Shown piece after piece: positions 46,781-54,999 of a DNA stretch of 64,000 bases (positions are counted from its first letter, which is position 1; each line of letters starts with the position of its first letter). The DNA is from Mycobacterium gordonae. Lineage in GTDB: Bacteria > Actinomycetota > Actinomycetes > Mycobacteriales > Mycobacteriaceae. Position numbers and translations under genes: made by a program. Location of the stretch: the NCBI RefSeq assembly GCF_017086405.1, contig NZ_CP070973.1, forward strand, positions 2,108,001 to 2,172,000, given 5' to 3'. The notes beneath the pieces are model-generated. The model was not told the DNA's origin. It saw only the letters and a program-made list of their open reading frames with translations, and did no database searches.

Positions 46781-47755
46781 ATGACGAGGAGTTCTGAGAT
46801 CCCCGCGCCCAACCCCCATGCCACCGCCGAGCAGGTGGAAGCGGCGCGACACGACAGCAAGCTCGCGCAGGTGCTCTACCACGACTGGGAAGCCGAAAGC
46901 TACGACGACAAGTGGTCGATCTCCTATGACCAGCGCTGCATCGACTACGCCCGCGGCCGCTTCGACGCCATCGTGCCCGACGAGGTGATCCGCGAGCTGC
47001 CCTATGACCGGGCACTGGAACTGGGCTGCGGCACCGGGTTCTTCCTGCTCAACCTGATCCAGGCCGGGGTCGCCCGGCGGGGGTCGGTCACCGACCTGTC
47101 GCCCGGCATGGTCAAGGTCGCCACTCGCAACGGGCATTCGCTGGGCTTGGACATCGACGGCCGGGTCGCCGACGCCGAAGGCATCCCGTACGACGACAAC
47201 ACCTTCGACCTGGTGGTCGGGCACGCCGTGCTGCACCACATTCCCGACGTCGAGCTGTCGCTGCGGGAGGTGCTGCGCGTCTTGAAGCCGGGCGGCCGTT
47301 TCGTGTTCGCGGGGGAGCCGACGACCGTCGGCAACGGTTATGCCCGGGCGCTCGCGGACCTGACGTGGAACGTCACCATCCGGGCAGTGAAGCTGCCCGG
47401 TCTCGGCAGCTGGCGTCGCCCGCAGGAGGAGATCGACGAGAACTCGCGGGCCGCAGCCCTGGAGTGGATCGTAGACCTGCACACCTTCGAACCCAGGGAC
47501 CTGGAGCGGATGTCCCGCAACGCCGGCGCGGTGGACGTGCGCACGGCGAGTGAGGAGTTCACGGCCGCCATGCTCGGCTGGCCGGTGCGCACGTTCGAGT
47601 CGACGGTGCCGCCGGGGAAGCTGGGCTGGGGCTGGGCGAAGTTCGCGTTCAACGGCTGGAAAGCGCTGAGCTGGGTGGACGCCAACATCTGGCGGCACGT
47701 GGCGCCGAAGGGCTGGTTTTACAACGTGATGGTCACCGGGGTCAAACCCTCCTGA
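46781..47755 (+). CDS. SAM-dependent methyltransferase (Rv3038c type)
   Basis: A 324-aa class I methyltransferase with motif I LELGCGTGFFLLNL, the acidic VTDLSPGMVKVA, DLVVGHAVLHHIPD and LKPGGRFVFAGEP. The C-terminal region holds hydrophobic patches (LGWGWAKFAFNGWKALSWV) suggesting a lipid-like substrate. ATG at 46781, 10 bp after echA17. The next gene overlaps its stop. Confidence 0.85.
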   Translation: MTRSSEIPAPNPHATAEQVEAARHDSKLAQVLYHDWEAESYDDKWSISYDQRCIDYARGRFDAIVPDEVIRELPYDRALELGCGTGFFLLNLIQAGVARRGSVTDLSPGMVKVATRNGHSLGLDIDGRVADAEGIPYDDNTFDLVVGHAVLHHIPDVELSLREVLRVLKPGGRFVFAGEPTTVGNGYARALADLTWNVTIRAVKLPGLGSWRRPQEEIDENSRAAALEWIVDLHTFEPRDLERMSRNAGAVDVRTASEEFTAAMLGWPVRTFESTVPPGKLGWGWAKFAFNGWKALSWVDANIWRHVAPKGWFYNVMVTGVKPS

Positions 47756-48939
47756 CGGTCTTCACCAGCGACGACGTCAGTTACCTGCGCTCGGAATCCG
47801 GCGCCGCGGCGCTGGCGTCCGTTGCCGAGTTCGAGTTGAGCGACATCTCCAGAATCGCCGACATCGCCGCGGTGCGCGGCCGCTTCGGCGAGCGGGCTCC
47901 GGTGCTGGTGGAGACGACGCTGTTGCGGCGCAAGGCCGCCGACAAGCTGGGCGAGCTGGGGGATGTGTCTGGCTGGCTGTTCACCGGTGACGCACTGCAG
48001 CAGGCCACCGCCGCACCCGTGGCCGCGCACCGTGCACGCCGGCTGGCCGGGCGGGTGGTGCACGACGCGACCTGCTCGATCGGCACCGAGTTGGCCGCTC
48101 TCTGCGGCGTGGCGCAGCGCGTGATCGGCAGCGACATCGACCCCGTCCGGCTGGCGATGGCTCGCCACAATCTGACCGCCACCGTCGACCTGTGCCGCGC
48201 CGACGCGCTGCGTCCGGTGACGCGCGACACGGCCGTGGTCGTCGACCCGGCGCGGCGCAGCGGTGGCCGGCGCCGCTTCAGTCCGGACCACTACCAGCCT
48301 GCCCTGGGGCCGTTGCTGGCTGCGTATCGAGGTCGTGAACTGGCCGTAAAATGCTCTCCTGGAATCGATTTCGATGAAATTGCCCGACTCGGATTCGACG
48401 GCGAGATCGAGGTGACGTCCTACCGCGGCTCGGTCCGGGAGGCATGCCTGTGGTCGGGCGGACTGGCACAGCCCGGTGTGCGCAGACGGGCGAGCGTCCT
48501 CGATCGCGACGAACACCTCACCTCGGCCGACCCTGACGACTGCCCGGTGGGGCCGGCGGGCCGATGGATCGTTGATCCCGACGGGGCCGTCGTCCGGGCC
48601 GGGCTGGTGCGTCACTACGGTGCCCGGCACGGGTTGTGGCAACTCGACCGCGACATCGCCTACCTGTCCGGTGACCGACTGCCGCCCGGAGTGCGTGGCT
48701 TCGAAGTCCTCGAGCGGCTGCCGTTCGACGAACGGCGGCTGCGTCAGGCGCTGACGGCACTGGACTGCGGGGCGGCGGAGATTCTGGTCCGGGGGGTGCA
48801 GGTGGACCCTGACGCCCTGCGGCGACGACTGCGGTTGCGCGGTGGTGCTGCACTGTCGGTGGTGATCGCCCGCATCGGACGCAGCGGCGCCGGGGGCGGC
48901 AGTCACGCCGCGGCTTACGTTTGCCGACCGTCACGGTAA
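47752..48939 (+). CDS. THUMP-like/class I methyltransferase domain protein (Rv3037c type)
   Basis: A protein of about 395 aa with HDATCSIGTELAALC (SAM-binding), SDIDPVRLAMARHNL and VVDPARRSGGRRRF (DPARR motif as in rRNA methyltransferase-like proteins), ending in a THUMP-like region. Coding sequence extends upstream of the first canonical start (TTG 47836): TVFTSDDVSYLRSESGAAALASVAEF looks like the conserved N-terminus, and the only codon that includes it is CTG at 47752, overlapping the previous stop as CTGA. A CTG start is therefore proposed; if wrong, the protein starts at 47836. Confidence 0.75.
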   Translation: MTVFTSDDVSYLRSESGAAALASVAEFELSDISRIADIAAVRGRFGERAPVLVETTLLRRKAADKLGELGDVSGWLFTGDALQQATAAPVAAHRARRLAGRVVHDATCSIGTELAALCGVAQRVIGSDIDPVRLAMARHNLTATVDLCRADALRPVTRDTAVVVDPARRSGGRRRFSPDHYQPALGPLLAAYRGRELAVKCSPGIDFDEIARLGFDGEIEVTSYRGSVREACLWSGGLAQPGVRRRASVLDRDEHLTSADPDDCPVGPAGRWIVDPDGAVVRAGLVRHYGARHGLWQLDRDIAYLSGDRLPPGVRGFEVLERLPFDERRLRQALTALDCGAAEILVRGVQVDPDALRRRLRLRGGAALSVVIARIGRSGAGGGSHAAAYVCRPSR

Positions 48940-49026
48940 CGGCGGGTACGCTGACGGCGATTACCTCATTAGGCGTACTCACGCCTTCTTGGGGTGCAAA
49001 AGACTCGGTGCAAGGACAGAGACGAC

Positions 49027-49710
49027 ATGCGTTACCTGATTGCGGCGGCAGCGCTGGCCGCCGCCGCCTTAGTGGGCTGGCCGGCCAGTGCCGCGCCGCC
49101 CTCGTGCGCCGCGTTGGGCGGCTCCGTGGAGGCTGCGCAGATATGCCACATCCATCAGTCCGGCGCCGCCTACACGCTGGATATGTCGTTTCCCGTGGAC
49201 TATCCCGACCAGCAGGCGCTGACCGACTACATCACGCAGAACCGCGACGGCTTCGTCAATGTCGCGCAGAGTTCGGGCGGGCGGCGCGACCAGCCTTATC
49301 AGATGGACGCCACCAACGAACAACACAGCTCCGGCGCGCCGCCCCGCACCCGCAGCGTGGTGCTGAAGTTTTTCCAGGACCTAGGCGGATCCCGTCCCTC
49401 GAACTGGTTCAAGGCGTTCAACTACAACCTCGGGACGAAGCAGCCCGTCACCTTCGACACCCTGTTCGTGCCCAACACCAGCGCGCTGGACACCATCTTT
49501 CCGATCGTGCAGCGCGAACTGGAACACCAAACCGGACTGGGCGTGGCGATCTCGCCCGGTGCAGGCCATGACCCGACCAATTATCAGAATTTCGCCATCA
49601 CCGACGACGCGCTGATCTTCTACTTCGCCCAGGGCGAGTTGCTGCCGTCGTTCGCCGGTGCCACCCAGGTCCAGGTGCCCCGCAGCGCGATCCCGCCGCT
49701 GGCCATCTAG
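49027..49710 (+). CDS. TB22.2: Secreted protein TB22.2 (DUF3298/RsiV-like)
   Basis: A 227-aa exported protein, same length as Rv3036c. Signal peptide RYLIAAAALAAAALVGWPASA with cleavage after ASA; mature part with an RsiV-like beta domain (FVNVAQSSGG, VVLKFFQDLGGSRPSNWFKAFNYNLGTKQPVTFDTLF, FAITDDALIFYFAQGELLPSFAG). Found in culture filtrates in M. tuberculosis; function unknown. ATG at 49027 starts just before the signal peptide. Confidence 0.88.
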   Translation: MRYLIAAAALAAAALVGWPASAAPPSCAALGGSVEAAQICHIHQSGAAYTLDMSFPVDYPDQQALTDYITQNRDGFVNVAQSSGGRRDQPYQMDATNEQHSSGAPPRTRSVVLKFFQDLGGSRPSNWFKAFNYNLGTKQPVTFDTLFVPNTSALDTIFPIVQRELEHQTGLGVAISPGAGHDPTNYQNFAITDDALIFYFAQGELLPSFAGATQVQVPRSAIPPLAI

Positions 49711-49801
49711 CTGTCGTCAACGTTCACTCTGCGCCTGTGGCGACAGAATGCGAGTGGTTCGCGTCCTCGGCGCAGGGCCAGCGGTGGCACGAGTCGGGCT
49801 A

Positions 49802-51067
49802 TTAGGCCGGGTCGAAGCTGTAGATCTGACTGTCGCTCGTGGCCGCCACCACACGCCGGTCTTTACCCACCGAAACGCCCAGCGGGGATCCGGTGGCCGC
49901 CGGCAGCGGATAGCTGTTGACGGTGCGGCCGTCGCCCGGGTCGAAGACCAGCAGGTTCATCCCGGCCGCCACGGTGTAGCCGACGCCGCCACCGGCTACC
50001 GACGATGTCGACAGCGGCGTGACGTCATCGCGCCGCCAGGCGAGATCGGCGTGATCGGCCTTGTCGCGGAAGGCGGTCAGCCGGGCCTCGGGGCCCCCGC
50101 CGGAGACGATCAGCCCCTGCGGAGTGACCGTGGGCGGTGTCTGCGCCGTAAAACCAAGCGCGACAGACCATTTGACTTTGCCGTCAGCAGCGTGCAGCGC
50201 CCACAGCCGTTGGTCGCGGCCGTTGGCATAGACGGTGGTTCCGTCCGCGGACAACACCGGGCTGCCCAGTACGCCGGCGCCGACGGCATCGCTGCTCCAC
50301 TCACGGGACAGCTGGCCCCCGCGGTACTTCAGCCCGACGAGTCCTGCCGCCGGGGCCCCGGGCTGCCACACATTGACCACGACGGTGCCGCTCGCCGGCG
50401 AGAACGCCGGTGCGGCTGCCACCGGGCAGCCCGCGCGCCCCGGCGCGCAGTCGGCGAGCCCCCGCGTCGCATCGGCCGGATCGACGCCTTCCACCAGATC
50501 GAGCGCGGTGCCGACGACGGCGCCGCGGTGGGTGTCAAACACCAGCATCTGTCCCAGGTGCGTGCTGACCAGCAGACGGCCGTCGCCCAGGAACCGGGGA
50601 GTGGTCGGCATGCCGATCACCGGCTCCCGCCAGCGCGTCCACTGAGTCGGAGGGAACGAGATGATGGCGCCGGGCTGCCCGACGTAGAGGTTGTCGAAGC
50701 CGTCGAACAGCGGTCCGCCGAAGCCGCCGCCCTGCGCCAGCCGGGTACACCAGCGTTGCCGGCCGTTTCCTATCTCCCACTCCATGAACGAGCAGCCGGC
50801 GGGCGTCTGCGCATTGAGCGCCAGGAAGCCGCGCGCGCCGAGCGCGGGGCCGGCGGCCAGGCCTCCCTTGGCCGAACGGGTCCACCGCAGGACGAGCTTT
50901 CCGGCTCCCGCTGTCGGGCTGTAGCTGCTGTTGGCGGAATCGCCGTACTGCGCCGGCCAGCCTTGCGCCGGCGCCGCGTCCACCCAGGAGTCCGTGTTGC
51001 CGCAACCACCGAGCGCGAGGGCGAGCATGGCCACCAGAACAGGCGTCAGGAGACGTCGCGCAAGCAC
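49802..51067 (-). CDS. PQQ-like beta-propeller lipoprotein (Rv3035 type)
   Basis: A 421-aa exported protein: signal peptide LTPVLVAMLALALGGC with a clear lipobox (Cys about 22), then an eight-bladed PQQ-type propeller with repeats such as WSSDAVGAGVLGSPVLSADGTTVYANGRDQRLWALHAADGKVKW. Probably a scaffold on the outer membrane face. GTG at 51067 is placed just before the signal peptide; the divergent acyltransferase starts 42 bp away. Confidence 0.85.
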   Translation of the reverse strand: MLARRLLTPVLVAMLALALGGCGNTDSWVDAAPAQGWPAQYGDSANSSYSPTAGAGKLVLRWTRSAKGGLAAGPALGARGFLALNAQTPAGCSFMEWEIGNGRQRWCTRLAQGGGFGGPLFDGFDNLYVGQPGAIISFPPTQWTRWREPVIGMPTTPRFLGDGRLLVSTHLGQMLVFDTHRGAVVGTALDLVEGVDPADATRGLADCAPGRAGCPVAAAPAFSPASGTVVVNVWQPGAPAAGLVGLKYRGGQLSREWSSDAVGAGVLGSPVLSADGTTVYANGRDQRLWALHAADGKVKWSVALGFTAQTPPTVTPQGLIVSGGGPEARLTAFRDKADHADLAWRRDDVTPLSTSSVAGGGVGYTVAAGMNLLVFDPGDGRTVNSYPLPAATGSPLGVSVGKDRRVVAATSDSQIYSFDPA

Positions 51068-51109
51068 ACGTGAGGGTATCGCGCGGCGCCTTGGGTAGGC
51101 TTGCGGGCC

Positions 51110-51847
51110 ATGACGAGCATGTGGGGTGCTCCGCTGCATCGCAGGTGGCGGGGAGGGCGGCTCAGAGACCCGCGCCAGGCGAAATTCCTGACCGTGGCTT
51201 CGCTGAAGTGGGTGCTGCGCAACAAGGCCTACACACCGTGGTACCTGGTGCGATATTGGCGGTTGCTCAAATTCAAGCTGCAGAATCCGCACATCATCAC
51301 CCGGGGCATGGTGTTCCTGGGCAAGGGTGTCGAGATCCACTGCACACCCGAGTTGGCGCAGCTGGAGATCGGCCGGTGGGTGCACATCGGCGACAAGAAC
51401 ACCATCCGGGCGCACGAGGGTTCGCTTCGATTCGGCGACAAGGTGGTACTGGGCCGCGACAACGTCATCAACTGCTACCTCGACATCGAGCTTGGTGACT
51501 CCGCACTGATGGCCGACTGGTGTTACCTGTGCGATTTCGACCACCGGATGGACGACATCACGCTGCCGATCAAGGATCAGGGGATCATCAAGTCCCCGGT
51601 CCGGATCGGTCCCGACACCTGGATCGGAGTGAAGGTCTCGGTGCTGCGTGGCACGGCCGTGGGCCGCGGGTGCGTATTGGGCTCACACGCGGTGGTCCGC
51701 GGCGTCATCCCGGACTACTCGATCGCGGTGGGCGCCCCGGCGAAGGTGGTCAAGAACCGCAAGCTGTCCTGGGAGACCTCGGCCGCACAGCGCGCTGAAC
51801 TGGCGGCCGCACTCGCCGATATCGAACGCAAGAAGGCGGCGAACTAG
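51110..51847 (+). CDS. Left-handed beta-helix acyltransferase (Rv3034c type)
   Basis: A 245-aa hexapeptide-repeat protein (RWVHIGDKNTIRAHEGSLRFGDKVVLGRDNVINCYLDIELG, then VRIGPDTWIGVKVSVLRGTAVGRGCVLGSHAVV) with a basic N-terminus (VLRNKAYTPWYLVRYWRLLKFKL) that may bind membranes. Related enzymes O-acetylate sugars. The C-terminal GAPAKVVKNRK is typical of LbH acetyltransferases. ATG at 51110; its stop overlaps the next convergent gene by four bases. Confidence 0.85.
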   Translation: MTSMWGAPLHRRWRGGRLRDPRQAKFLTVASLKWVLRNKAYTPWYLVRYWRLLKFKLQNPHIITRGMVFLGKGVEIHCTPELAQLEIGRWVHIGDKNTIRAHEGSLRFGDKVVLGRDNVINCYLDIELGDSALMADWCYLCDFDHRMDDITLPIKDQGIIKSPVRIGPDTWIGVKVSVLRGTAVGRGCVLGSHAVVRGVIPDYSIAVGAPAKVVKNRKLSWETSAAQRAELAAALADIERKKAAN

Positions 51848-52203
51848 CCGTTTGGCGGCCCCTGCTGCGGCTCGCCGGTCCGCTGCGGTCCGTCGCGTTT
51901 CCACAGCTTCCTGAACGGCAGCCAGACCAGCAATCCGACGGCACACACCACGTAGCCGATGGTCTTTGCGGCCAGGACGAAGAGCATGGCCGCCGCGTAC
52001 ATTAGAACCGCGCACAATGCCGCGAGGTAGTAGAGGGCGGTCGCGCACAGAACCGGCACCAACCAGCCGGGATAGAGCAGCGTCGCGACAGCCTGATTGA
52101 CGCCGTGTGACGTCAAGAACCCGGGCCGCATCGCGTCCAACAGCTTGCGGCCGGCCGAGGGACCTGACGGTTCGAGGTCAGCGGGAGATTCGGTCGTACT
52201 CAC
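51844..52203 (-). CDS. Small membrane protein A
   Basis: A 119-aa protein with a polar Ser/Glu-rich N-terminus and two transmembrane segments (QAVATLLYPGWLVPVLCATALYYLAAL and LFVLAAKTIGYVVCAVGLLVWLPF). Both this and the next gene share a YPGWL hydrophobic motif, so they are paralogues. GTG at 52203 follows GAGGGAGG. No function can be assigned. Confidence 0.75.
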   Translation of the reverse strand: MSTTESPADLEPSGPSAGRKLLDAMRPGFLTSHGVNQAVATLLYPGWLVPVLCATALYYLAALCAVLMYAAAMLFVLAAKTIGYVVCAVGLLVWLPFRKLWKRDGPQRTGEPQQGPPNG

Positions 52204-52220
52204 CGAAGGGCCTCCCTCGG

Positions 52221-52535
52221 CTACCTGCCCCGGCTGACAGCGTAATCTTCGGGCCGATTCTTGCTCATCCACGCTCGCGCCGGCCAGAACAGCACCCACA
52301 GGGTCGCGTAGACGGTGTAGTACATGGCGGCTGAGGCGAGGACCGCGAAAAGCCACCCGGGGTAGATCAGGATCAAACAGAACCACAGGAACTGCTTGAC
52401 GACCACCGGGTAGCCGCCTGCCAGCGACAGCAGAAACCGCGGGTTCATCATGGTGACCATCCGGCGGCCCGCCGACGGCTCGGTGGCGGGTCCTTCGTTG
52501 ATGGTCAGCCGGTCCGGCCTATTCGGGGTGGTCAT
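52221..52535 (-). CDS. Small membrane protein B
   Basis: A 104-aa protein with two hydrophobic segments (VVVKQFLWFCLILIYPGWLFAVLASAAMYYTVYATLWVLFW) and a polar head (MTTPNRPDRLTINEGP). It resembles the adjacent 119-aa protein in the YPGWL region and topology. Its start overlaps the end of the DUF4333 gene by 17 bp, so three genes (DUF4333, this, and the 119-aa protein) are one reverse-strand operon. Confidence 0.75.
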   Translation of the reverse strand: MTTPNRPDRLTINEGPATEPSAGRRMVTMMNPRFLLSLAGGYPVVVKQFLWFCLILIYPGWLFAVLASAAMYYTVYATLWVLFWPARAWMSKNRPEDYAVSRGR

Positions 52536-53064
52536 CGACCTTGAAGTCGAAGTTGACATCCCCGCCTACCACATTGGTGACGGTGACGTTGATGCCGTAT
52601 TTGGAACTTCCGTCGGTCAACTGGCAGCGCAGCGTGGCGCCCTCGACGCCTTTCAAGTTGTCGGGGCAGGTCACCGCATCGGGCCGCTGACCGACTTGCT
52701 GGTAGAGCTTGTCGCTGATGATGTGGGCGACCTGGTCTTTGTCGACGGTCTCGACCATGTCGAACTTGACGTCCTTGCCTTCGACGCTGGTGACGGTGAC
52801 GTTGACGTTGTAGGTCTCGTCCTTCACCTTCATCTCGCAGTTGGTCTGCGCGCCCACCTTCGCCGGCAGGTCGTCAGGGCAACTGACCGAACTCGGCTTG
52901 TTGCCGTTGGCGTCGGTCATTTTGGTGATGATCTGCCCGGCGACGTCCTTCTTGCTCACTGACTTGGGCCCCGACGATCCGACCGAACAGGAGCAGGCCC
53001 CGGCGCTGGCCATCAGGCCGACAGCGGCACCCGAGACCAGCAGTGTCCGAACGAACCGAGCCAT
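52519..53064 (-). CDS. Tandem DUF4333 lipoprotein (Rv3033 type)
   Basis: A 181-aa exported protein with signal peptide FVRTLLVSGAAVGLMASAGAC and two DUF4333 repeats: VAGQIITKMTDANGNKPSSVSCPDDLPAKVGAQTNCEMKV and VAHIISDKLYQQVGQRPDAVTCPDNLKGVEGATLRCQL. DUF4333 domains are found in mycobacterial lipoproteins of unknown role. Rv3033 has 182 aa. ATG at 53064 follows AGGGAGGC. This is the last gene in M. tuberculosis order; the photolyase that follows is not part of that order. Confidence 0.88.
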   Translation of the reverse strand: MARFVRTLLVSGAAVGLMASAGACSCSVGSSGPKSVSKKDVAGQIITKMTDANGNKPSSVSCPDDLPAKVGAQTNCEMKVKDETYNVNVTVTSVEGKDVKFDMVETVDKDQVAHIISDKLYQQVGQRPDAVTCPDNLKGVEGATLRCQLTDGSSKYGINVTVTNVVGGDVNFDFKVDDHPE

Positions 53065-53171
53065 AGCGCCTCCCTGGCGTGTGCAGAATCCCGAGTTGAG
53101 TCGGGGAGATAATTGCACGCCGGAGACCATCTGCAAAGCAATCCCGCAAAATCGCCGGGCTCGCGCTGGGC

Positions 53172-54506
53172 TCAGCCGATGTCGCGGTAGCGGCGCAACG
53201 CTTCCGCCCGCTCGGCGGCGTGGTCGACGATGGGCGCGGGATAGCCTTTCGGCCGCTCACCCTTGGCAAGATGGACGTCGTCGACGCCGGCCAGTTCGGG
53301 AACCCAGCGCCGGATGTAATCCCCTGCAGGATCGAACTTTTCGCCTTGCTTGGTCGGGTTGAACACCCGGAAGTACGGCGCCGCGTCGGTGCCGCAGCCG
53401 GCACTCCACTGCCACCCGTGTTGATTGTTGGCCATATCGCCGTCCACGAGTTGCTCCAGGAACCACCGGGCGCCCCACTGCCACGGCAGGTGCAGGTCTT
53501 TGACCAGGAAGGAGGCGACGATCATGCGTACCCGGTTGTGCATGAACCCGGTCTCGCGCAGTTGACGCATGCCGGCATCCACGAACGGGTAGCCGGTCTC
53601 GCCCGCCTTCCACGCCTCGAAACGGAGCTTCGCCTGCGCGTCGGTGTCGGTGTCGATGGCGTCGAAGTCGCGGTTCCAGTTCCACCAGACACTGTGCGGC
53701 CAGTGGTGCAGGACGGCGGCGTAGAAATCGCGAAACGCCAACTCCCGCAGATACGCTGAGTCGCCCTGGCGGCGCCGGTTGAGGTCGGCGACCATGGTTC
53801 GGGGGTGGATGGTGCCGAACTTCAGGTGTGCCGACATCCGACTGGTGCCGGGTAGGTCCGGCCGGTTGCGGTCGTCGGCGTAGCTTTGCACCCCGCCGTC
53901 GAGGAACGACGCCCATTGCGAGCGTGCCGCTGCCTCACCGGCAGCCAAATCCAGCGCGACGCCGGGGTCGGGAATCTTGGCTTGCTTTCGCCCCTTGACG
54001 TCGGACGGATCGAGCCAGCGCGCGGATTCGGCGCCGGTCTCGGCCGGGGACCGCCATCCGGATTCACGCCATCTGCCGAAGAACGGGGTGAACACCTTGT
54101 ACGGGGTGCCGTCGTCTTTCACGACCCGACCGGGCGAAACCAGATACGGCGAGCCCGTCGCCACCAGCGGCACCGAGTCCAACGCGTCGCGCACCCGTTC
54201 GTCGCGACGTCGCCCGAAGGGGGTGAAGTCATCCGAGATGTGCACCGACGCGGCGTCAATCGCCTTGGCGAGGGCGGGAATTCGCTCCTCGGGTCGCCCC
54301 CTGGTCACCAGCAGCCGGTCGTCCAGATCGTCGTTCAGTTGCCGCAGCGAGTCGCCGAGGAACTGCAGGCGTCGGGGGCCGGAGGAAGCCTCGAGGCGCG
54401 GATCGAGGACGAAACATGCCAGCACGTCGTCGTTCTCGGATGCAGCAGCCAATGCGGGATGATCGGCCAAGCGCAGGTCGCGGCGAAACCACAACAATGC
54501 CGACAT
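53172..54506 (-). CDS. phr: Deoxyribodipyrimidine photolyase
   Basis: A 444-aa blue-light DNA repair enzyme. N-terminal antenna domain (LLWFRRDLRLADHPAL) and C-terminal FAD domain with TSRMSAHLKFGTIHPR, ELAFRDFYA, MRQLRETGFMHNRVRMIVASFLVKDL and WQWSAGCGTDAAPYFRVFNP. The tryptophan electron-transfer region and the dimer-binding residues of CPD photolyases are present. ATG at 54506. M. tuberculosis lacks this gene. TspO follows upstream by 13 bp on the same strand, suggesting a light-linked operon. Confidence 0.92.
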   Translation of the reverse strand: MSALLWFRRDLRLADHPALAAASENDDVLACFVLDPRLEASSGPRRLQFLGDSLRQLNDDLDDRLLVTRGRPEERIPALAKAIDAASVHISDDFTPFGRRRDERVRDALDSVPLVATGSPYLVSPGRVVKDDGTPYKVFTPFFGRWRESGWRSPAETGAESARWLDPSDVKGRKQAKIPDPGVALDLAAGEAAARSQWASFLDGGVQSYADDRNRPDLPGTSRMSAHLKFGTIHPRTMVADLNRRRQGDSAYLRELAFRDFYAAVLHHWPHSVWWNWNRDFDAIDTDTDAQAKLRFEAWKAGETGYPFVDAGMRQLRETGFMHNRVRMIVASFLVKDLHLPWQWGARWFLEQLVDGDMANNQHGWQWSAGCGTDAAPYFRVFNPTKQGEKFDPAGDYIRRWVPELAGVDDVHLAKGERPKGYPAPIVDHAAERAEALRRYRDIG

Positions 54507-54519
54507 GTCCGGGCTCCCT

Positions 54520-54999
54520 TCAGCGGTTGAGCCGCCAGATGGTCGTGGCCAGTACCGTGGCAAATCCGCACCACAGCGGGTAGGGCAGTAGTGCCCAGCC
54601 CTTGCGCGGGTCGGCGTCGACAGCCCTGCGCACCAGATCGGCGCTGCTGGCGGTCAGCGCAGCGGCGCCCACCGCCGACGGGCCCAATTTGTGATAGCGG
54701 AAGAACAGCCAGCTCCATCCCGCGTTGATGGCCAGGTTCACCCCGAGTGCTGCGATGTAGCTGCGGGCTTCCTGCTCGCGACCGTCTTCGCGGAACCGGT
54801 CGATGGTGTTGGCCGAGGTGACCGCGATATCGGTGTAGAGGCTGGTCCAGGCGATCGGGAAAGCGGCCTTGGGTGGCTGGAAACTCGGTTTGCGGAGTCG
54901 GTCGTACCAACCGGGAGTCCGGTTCGGGCTGGCGACGCTGCCGGAGGCCGCCGCGGCGGTGACGGCCAGCGCGGTGCCGGCCAGAGTTGACTTACTCAT
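54520..54999 (-). CDS. TspO/MBR-family membrane protein
   Basis: A 159-aa five-helix membrane protein with WYDRLRKPSFQPPKAAF, AWTSLYTDIAVTSA, INAGWSWLFF and LLPYPLWCGFATVLATTI, the aromatic set of the TspO tetrapyrrole/cholesterol pocket. Bacterial TspO binds porphyrins and influences photopigment and carotenoid gene expression in photosynthetic bacteria. Its start overlaps the end of the MMPL gene by eight bases, so MMPL, TspO and photolyase are co-transcribed. Confidence 0.88.
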   Translation of the reverse strand: MSKSTLAGTALAVTAAAASGSVASPNRTPGWYDRLRKPSFQPPKAAFPIAWTSLYTDIAVTSANTIDRFREDGREQEARSYIAALGVNLAINAGWSWLFFRYHKLGPSAVGAAALTASSADLVRRAVDADPRKGWALLPYPLWCGFATVLATTIWRLNR

